Shown here in pieces: positions 59,370 through 64,000 of a stretch of DNA of 64,000 nt. The stretch's first letter is position 1, and every line of letters starts with the position of its first letter. The stretch comes from Penelope pileata (Eukaryota > Chordata > Aves > Galliformes > Cracidae): assembly GCA_013396635.1 (NCBI GenBank), contig WBMW01005087.1:558001-622000 (forward strand), read 5' to 3'. Both the position numbers and the translations under genes were made by a program. The notes beneath the pieces are model-generated. The model made no database searches and had not been told where the DNA came from. It saw nothing but the letters and a program-made list of their open reading frames with translations.

Positions 59370-61035
59370 ATTATATATAACCATTTCAATCTCCATATTA
59401 TAACACGAAATTTTTGATAGTTTGCTATAAATAGGAATTGATTCATAAAGAGAATAATGAATTCATTGCCAGTCTTTTACCAACTACTTAATGACTGTCA
59501 AGATACATTAAACATCCTTAGCTCTACACTGGGGCCTGAGCTTATTCTTGGCTAGCATATCTGACTGTATTAAGAAACCTGCACTCAGTGCATTAATGCT
59601 AAGTGAAAAATAGTCTCAATGACTATGAATAAATCTTAGAGTGCTTTATTTCCTCATAAATATTGACAGTGATCATTATAAATGCCTTCCAAAAGAGGTG
59701 ATCAGATTGACTAGATAATCTATCATCATTAAATATAGGGAGGAAAAGGAGAAGAAAAGTGGGGAAAAAAAAAAAAACACCATACCATAATTTCAACACG
59801 GCTCTCCTGGTTATTCTCACCTAAAAGAGCTTGTCACAATGGTAGTCCCTGTACAAGTTAAAGGCACTTTTGAAGCTGTATTGTATTTGGGCTAACTGGT
59901 TAGTAAGCTAGCATAGATCCATTTGTATCTCTACTTTTCTGAAATATCACTTTCATGCCATTTCAATGTATCCGTGTAGTTAACAAAGTGCAGTGACCAC
60001 CACACCTAATTTCAGAATACAGCGGGTCTTGCTGGGAGGCCACAGATCATGTGTTCTGGTCTTGCCCAGCCTCTCCTCTTTGAACCACCTGCAAAAATTG
60101 AGGCTTGATGCTCAGTGCTGAGAGGATACGTGAGCTTCGATGATCTTCTGTGCTACCCAGTAACTCCCTTATGGCAGGCTCACAGGTCCTCAGGGAAAGG
60201 CACTGCAGAGATGTCCAAACAAAGCCTAAGATCTACCCCTTGGGACAGGGAGAGACAAGAAGAGAGGAAAAATATTGTTGAAGTTTGCATGTCTCTTACA
60301 CCAGTGTACAATTCCAGTTTTTGCATTTACAAGGCCCAAGGAGGAGTATCTATTATGCTACAAGAACATAAATCCATAGCATGTATTTTTAAAGAAAACT
60401 GAGTAGAGCTAGGCAATATGGTCTATGGGGAAGGCCTGTGATGTACAGTGACATTACTTAACATTAGCAAACATAATTTGTATTGGTACTGGAAATAACC
60501 TGGAGGCATCTCTGTGATAGTTTATGAATTCCATGTGAGACCTCATTATTTGTTGTATGCACTGTGCACATGGTGTGTTAATTCGATAGCATATTTCCAG
60601 GGAGTGCAGGGAGGACTAATTACAGATGGAGCCCAGATTACAGTCTCTCAGTACACCTCCAGGATTACTAGGCTGATACCTTTACTTCTTCCTTTCTCCA
60701 ATCACTTTAAACAGGCCTAGAAAGCACAGAAAGGTGATAAAGTTTGGGAATACCTTCAAAGACATTTTCTAAGAGAAAAGAACAAGCCCAGAGTATAGAG
60801 TCTAGACCAAATGGGAAGTAAGACTTAGATGAAGAAGATGTCCATGGAAAGCAGTCAACAGTGACAATTTTCTGAAGGAGCTAAGGGACTTAGACACAAA
60901 TTCCTGAAAACAGCTCAGTCTGATCTGGTGTATCTGATTTCTGGGAGGGAGCTAATTGCTCCAAGAGAATTTGCTTGTACCATTTCCACCTCTTGCTGCA
61001 GGAGCCGCACCAGCTCTGCCTGACCTGCCTACTAC

Positions 61036-61189
61036 CTGTCCGTGTCCAAACGGGGCACCCTGACCCCACCTCCGCCCTCTGCTCCTTTGCTGGGAGCCAA
61101 CCACTCGCCCAGTCCCTGACAGCACTCAGTGGAACCTGATTCCTTCCAGTTCTTCAAGGGTCCCAAATCATCAGGTAGTAACATCAGAC
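61036..61189 (-). CDS. Candidate internal coding exon, most 5' seen (gene A)
   Basis: Product not recognised. An excellent acceptor (AATGTTCTTCTTTGCCCAG) and a donor (CACGGACAG followed by GTAGTAGG) enclose two leftover bases, 50 codons and two further bases. The peptide starts LMLLPDDLGPLKNWKESGST and ends RVPRLDTD, with a Gly-rich stretch (GAEGGGG). The exit phase joins the exon at 56975 to make an Arg codon. The exon is GC-richer than its surroundings, and a similar GC-rich patch occurs elsewhere in the window (about 41 kb), so an unrecognised repeat cannot be ruled out. The upstream exon, which must end one base into a codon, was not found within the remaining 2.8 kb. Confidence 0.4.
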
Positions 61190-62420
61190 CTGGGCAAAGA
61201 AGAACATTTGTTTGTGACTTCCATACATTCATGCTAATCCCTGCAATATGTTTTCTGCTATTGTACCTTGTCTCCCACTAATCCGATCAATGCCAAATTA
61301 AACTCGTTCCTGCAATTCTTAATTAAATTCATCCATGCCATTTGAACATGGTGCAGACACCTGAAGCTTTTCTTAGCTTAGTTCTTCAGTAAATAATGAA
61401 GACATGGAAATAACAAGCTTTGTAATCTGGAGAAAAAAATGTATACTGATTACCAGTCAAAGGAAAGCCTTTAGTCAACATTCCTGAAGGAAAAGCATTA
61501 AAAATATATATTACCTTCATGTACTGTATACAATAAGGAGCTGACACAGCTTGTTGACAAAAAACACTAAAAGCATATACATTAGGAACTACTGTCTCAT
61601 TTTATTGAAGCACTCGTCTTTCCTGGTATGCATTCACTAGCCAGTGACAATCCAAGAAACATAACCCTAGTTAATTAGCACTATTAGCTAAATTGGAGAC
61701 TATCACATCTAAAATATGTTATTTTCTGGCTACAGCAGGCCCCATGCCTTATAAAAGCTTCTTGCACATGATAGGAAGAAAACACTGGAAATCCAATTAT
61801 TTAAATCCTCATTCAAATGAGGCTGAGGAAGACACAGCAATAAATCATCTCAAGGAATAAAATACAGTTTTATGGAAAATCTAGAGTAGTAGGTAAAGAA
61901 GCAGCAGATAGTGTGAAAATATATCCTTCCTGGTGCCCTCAAAGCAGAAACGTGTACCATATATAGATCAGGTTATATTTATATGGGTACTGAAGAAAGA
62001 TGTATTCAAATTAAGCCCAATCACTGTTTTAAATGTCCAGCAACTGTTAGTGTAGCAAAGACTCTGATTGCCATTTTATCTGGCAGGGGAATGTGTTGGT
62101 TTCAGTGCCATCATTTACATTTTTCTCTCCTTTGTATCATTTCTTTAAGGAAGCACTCAATAGTCAGTAGCAGGAGAACGACAGACGATGCTAAATAATA
62201 TTCCTCACAGTTGCAGGTGGCTCTGTCTGCAGCAAAATCTTTTCAGAGGACATTTAAATCCAAATAATGTCAGCATTTATCAGCAGAGATACCATTATCA
62301 GGCCAGTTCTCTATTCTCAGAATAAAGACTGTTCCCAATATTGGAGCTGATGAATGTCTTTCTTCTTGTGGAGGGGTGTGAATGGAGAACGGGCTCCAGC
62401 ATGAGAGTGGATGTCAGGGA
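61190..62420. other. Gene-free AT-rich sequence
   Basis: No repeat or exon was recognised. Many TAAT/ATTA words occur between 61250 and 61720. Confidence 0.45.
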
Positions 62421-62520
62421 ACAGGACTCTTCTGGGCTCTGCCACTCGCCTACTGGGGCACCTAGGGCAAATCACTTCATTTGTCTGAGGCTCAGATGCC
62501 TTAACAATATGACAGGGACA
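62421..62520 (+). repeat. MIR-type SINE relic
   Basis: ACAGGACTCT, then GGGCTCTGCCACT, then CACCTAGGGCAAATCACTTCATTTGTCTGAGGCTCAG in the order and orientation of MIR (core CTCTGCCACT, GACCTTGGGCAAGT, CTGAGCCTCAG). It is old and diverged but clear over about 100 bases. Confidence 0.75.
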
Positions 62521-64000
62521 AGAATTAGAGCTGACTGAAAACTTATGAAGCCAGAAAGAAGCCTTGGGTAGAATGCTTGCAAGAAAACTTCTATTTTTGT
62601 ATAAAAGTTTTGGCTGTTTGTAATAAAAAATCATACCAGCCATTTTTTTTCTTTTTATTTTTTGGCAATGAAAATCCAAAGCTTTTAAATGAAGTCCAAG
62701 AGGAAAAAAATGCTTTCTTCCCTAAAACCTTATTTTATTTCTGTGAATAAATGACAACAGTAATCAAGTAAATCTTTGGCTAGCTCTAATGGATCTTACT
62801 CATCACAGAAAAACTGTTTGGCTGAAAGGCATCACAAAAGAGCCAAATACTGCTACAGAACAAATCTCTCTTGATCGTACAGCTATGCTCAAGCTGCATT
62901 CCAGCTAAGAGCATCCTGACTTCCACAGGTCAGGTTGGTCACCCAGGTGGAGACAAGGTCAAATTGTGTTGAACGCACGTTAAAATCCCGTGCTGAAACG
63001 TTTTGCTCCCACTTACACAAACAAAATTGAACTGATCTCTGTCAAGGTTAAATCACAATTTTTCCTGAGCCAGTGACTCATACATTAAATAAAATGGAGG
63101 GTTGATGGGACCTAAAACCTCTTATCCATGATGGTCAAGGAAAGCATGCTTATTAATGCCTCTGCTTATTAATCCTTGTTTAAATACAGCACTGCTGGCT
63201 TCAGTATCAGGCACAGTGATGGCTCTGAAAAGAGAGAGAAGCACAGGACTTAATATCTTAATAGACCATAAAAAGCAGACAAACATAGTCATGTTTTAAA
63301 CTGCTCTCCTACTGGGACACAGAAAAGCAGCCTTACTGAAGAAATCATAGCAATGGCTAGGACTGCACGACATTAAGTACACACGGAGTTTACATGTTCA
63401 GACACCCAGCAGCACTGAAAACCAGTTTACAGTGCTGGGAAGGGGAGACAAAAGGACCTTCAGAACACTAACACTTTTATTTCATAGCACTCTCCCAGAA
63501 TAGTTTTAATGGACATGGAGGTTGGATATTCTTTCCTCCAGGGATTTCATTTGGATTGCCTGGGGTAAATGATTCTAATAATGATGCCTCTGCTTTTTGC
63601 TCTCTGTAATAGAGCTATTATTTCCAAATGGACTTTCCAAATAACAGTGGAGATGAGAGCCCATCAAACAACCATCTGCTGTAAGCCTTGGGGATGCTAA
63701 CTGGAAAGAGTGTCAGAAGCATTGTTGGAATAGGCAGTCCAGAAAATACCAATTTTGATGAATGCGTGCAAGCATCAGACTCAATCATCATTTCCTACCA
63801 AAACAAAGACATTGGAAATGAAGCACTTGAACCCAGCTGCGTACATTGATTTGGACATATTCATAATATCTCTTTCAAAAGAGATCTTGTTGTTGGGCCA
63901 CTTCCCTTGACCTGTCAGAAGAACAGACAATAATCTGAAGTATCCCAAATGCAGCTAATTGCTCTCAATTGTGTCTGGGTACATAACAGAAATAAAAGGT
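62521..64000. other. Gene-free sequence at the right edge
   Basis: No repeat or exon was recognised. A minus frame ending at 62679 runs through the MIR and is an artefact. 63480-63960 is non-repetitive and balanced in composition, so it could be conserved non-coding sequence, but nothing decisive was seen. Confidence 0.4.

Larger units (their letters stand above)
56976..61035. other. Gene-free sequence, probable intron
   Basis: GC-richer but CpG-poor between about 57090 and 57560, where frames of up to 139 codons open on both strands. It also has imperfect AAAAGTG-type repeats at 57835-57906 and a 10-bp hairpin at 59341-59369. A 97-codon plus frame at 58775-59068 lacks signals. No transposon was recognised. 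Confidence 0.4.

Noticed and set aside
62317..62679. 120-codon minus frame
   Set aside because: Runs antisense through a MIR relic; no splice or start support.
1..64000. CRISPR arrays, tRNA or rRNA genes, bacterial operons
   Set aside because: No regularly spaced repeats, no cloverleaf with box A/B and no rRNA-like blocks were seen. Composition and repeats are those of a bird genome.

Overview
This is vertebrate nuclear DNA, almost certainly from a galliform bird such as chicken or a close relative. The evidence is six or more CR1 LINE fragments with the bird-type 3' end (a GGTTGGA / TTCCAAC block ending in ATTCTATGATT or ATTCTGTGAT), a Galluhop-type mariner remnant, an old hAT (Charlie-like) transposon and two MIR-type SINE relics. 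There are no bacterial-style genes, operons or CRISPR arrays. Most of the window is intron or intergenic sequence at ordinary bird AT content, and most open frames longer than 60 codons look like chance.

Layout. 1-2.2 kb: a split MIR and a CR1 fragment. 3.5-5 kb: three minus-strand candidate exons that join in phase and end at a stop (candidate gene B). 6.3-16.4 kb: CR1 copies in both orientations, homopolymer runs and AT-rich unique DNA. 22.4-61.2 kb: five minus-strand candidate exons (61.1, 56.9, 51.25, 50.95 and 22.9 kb) that join in phase into a 228-residue C-terminal reading frame (candidate gene A). Its last two exons form a Gln/Leu-rich probable coiled coil ending at a stop, with a polyadenylation signal about 450 bases further on. 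The 28-kb intron between these two exons carries a hAT element with a perfect 8-bp target-site duplication, a CR1 nested in that hAT, and an internally deleted mariner. 53-64 kb: AT-rich DNA with two striking palindromes, a possible cis-regulatory block and a MIR.

Confidence. Transposable elements and simple repeats are read directly and are fairly secure. The exons are predictions from splice-site sequence, open frame and phase agreement only. I could not assign a known gene to either model. Vertebrate introns contain many pseudo-exons, and I found further isolated look-alikes on both strands, so transcript evidence is needed before either model is accepted.
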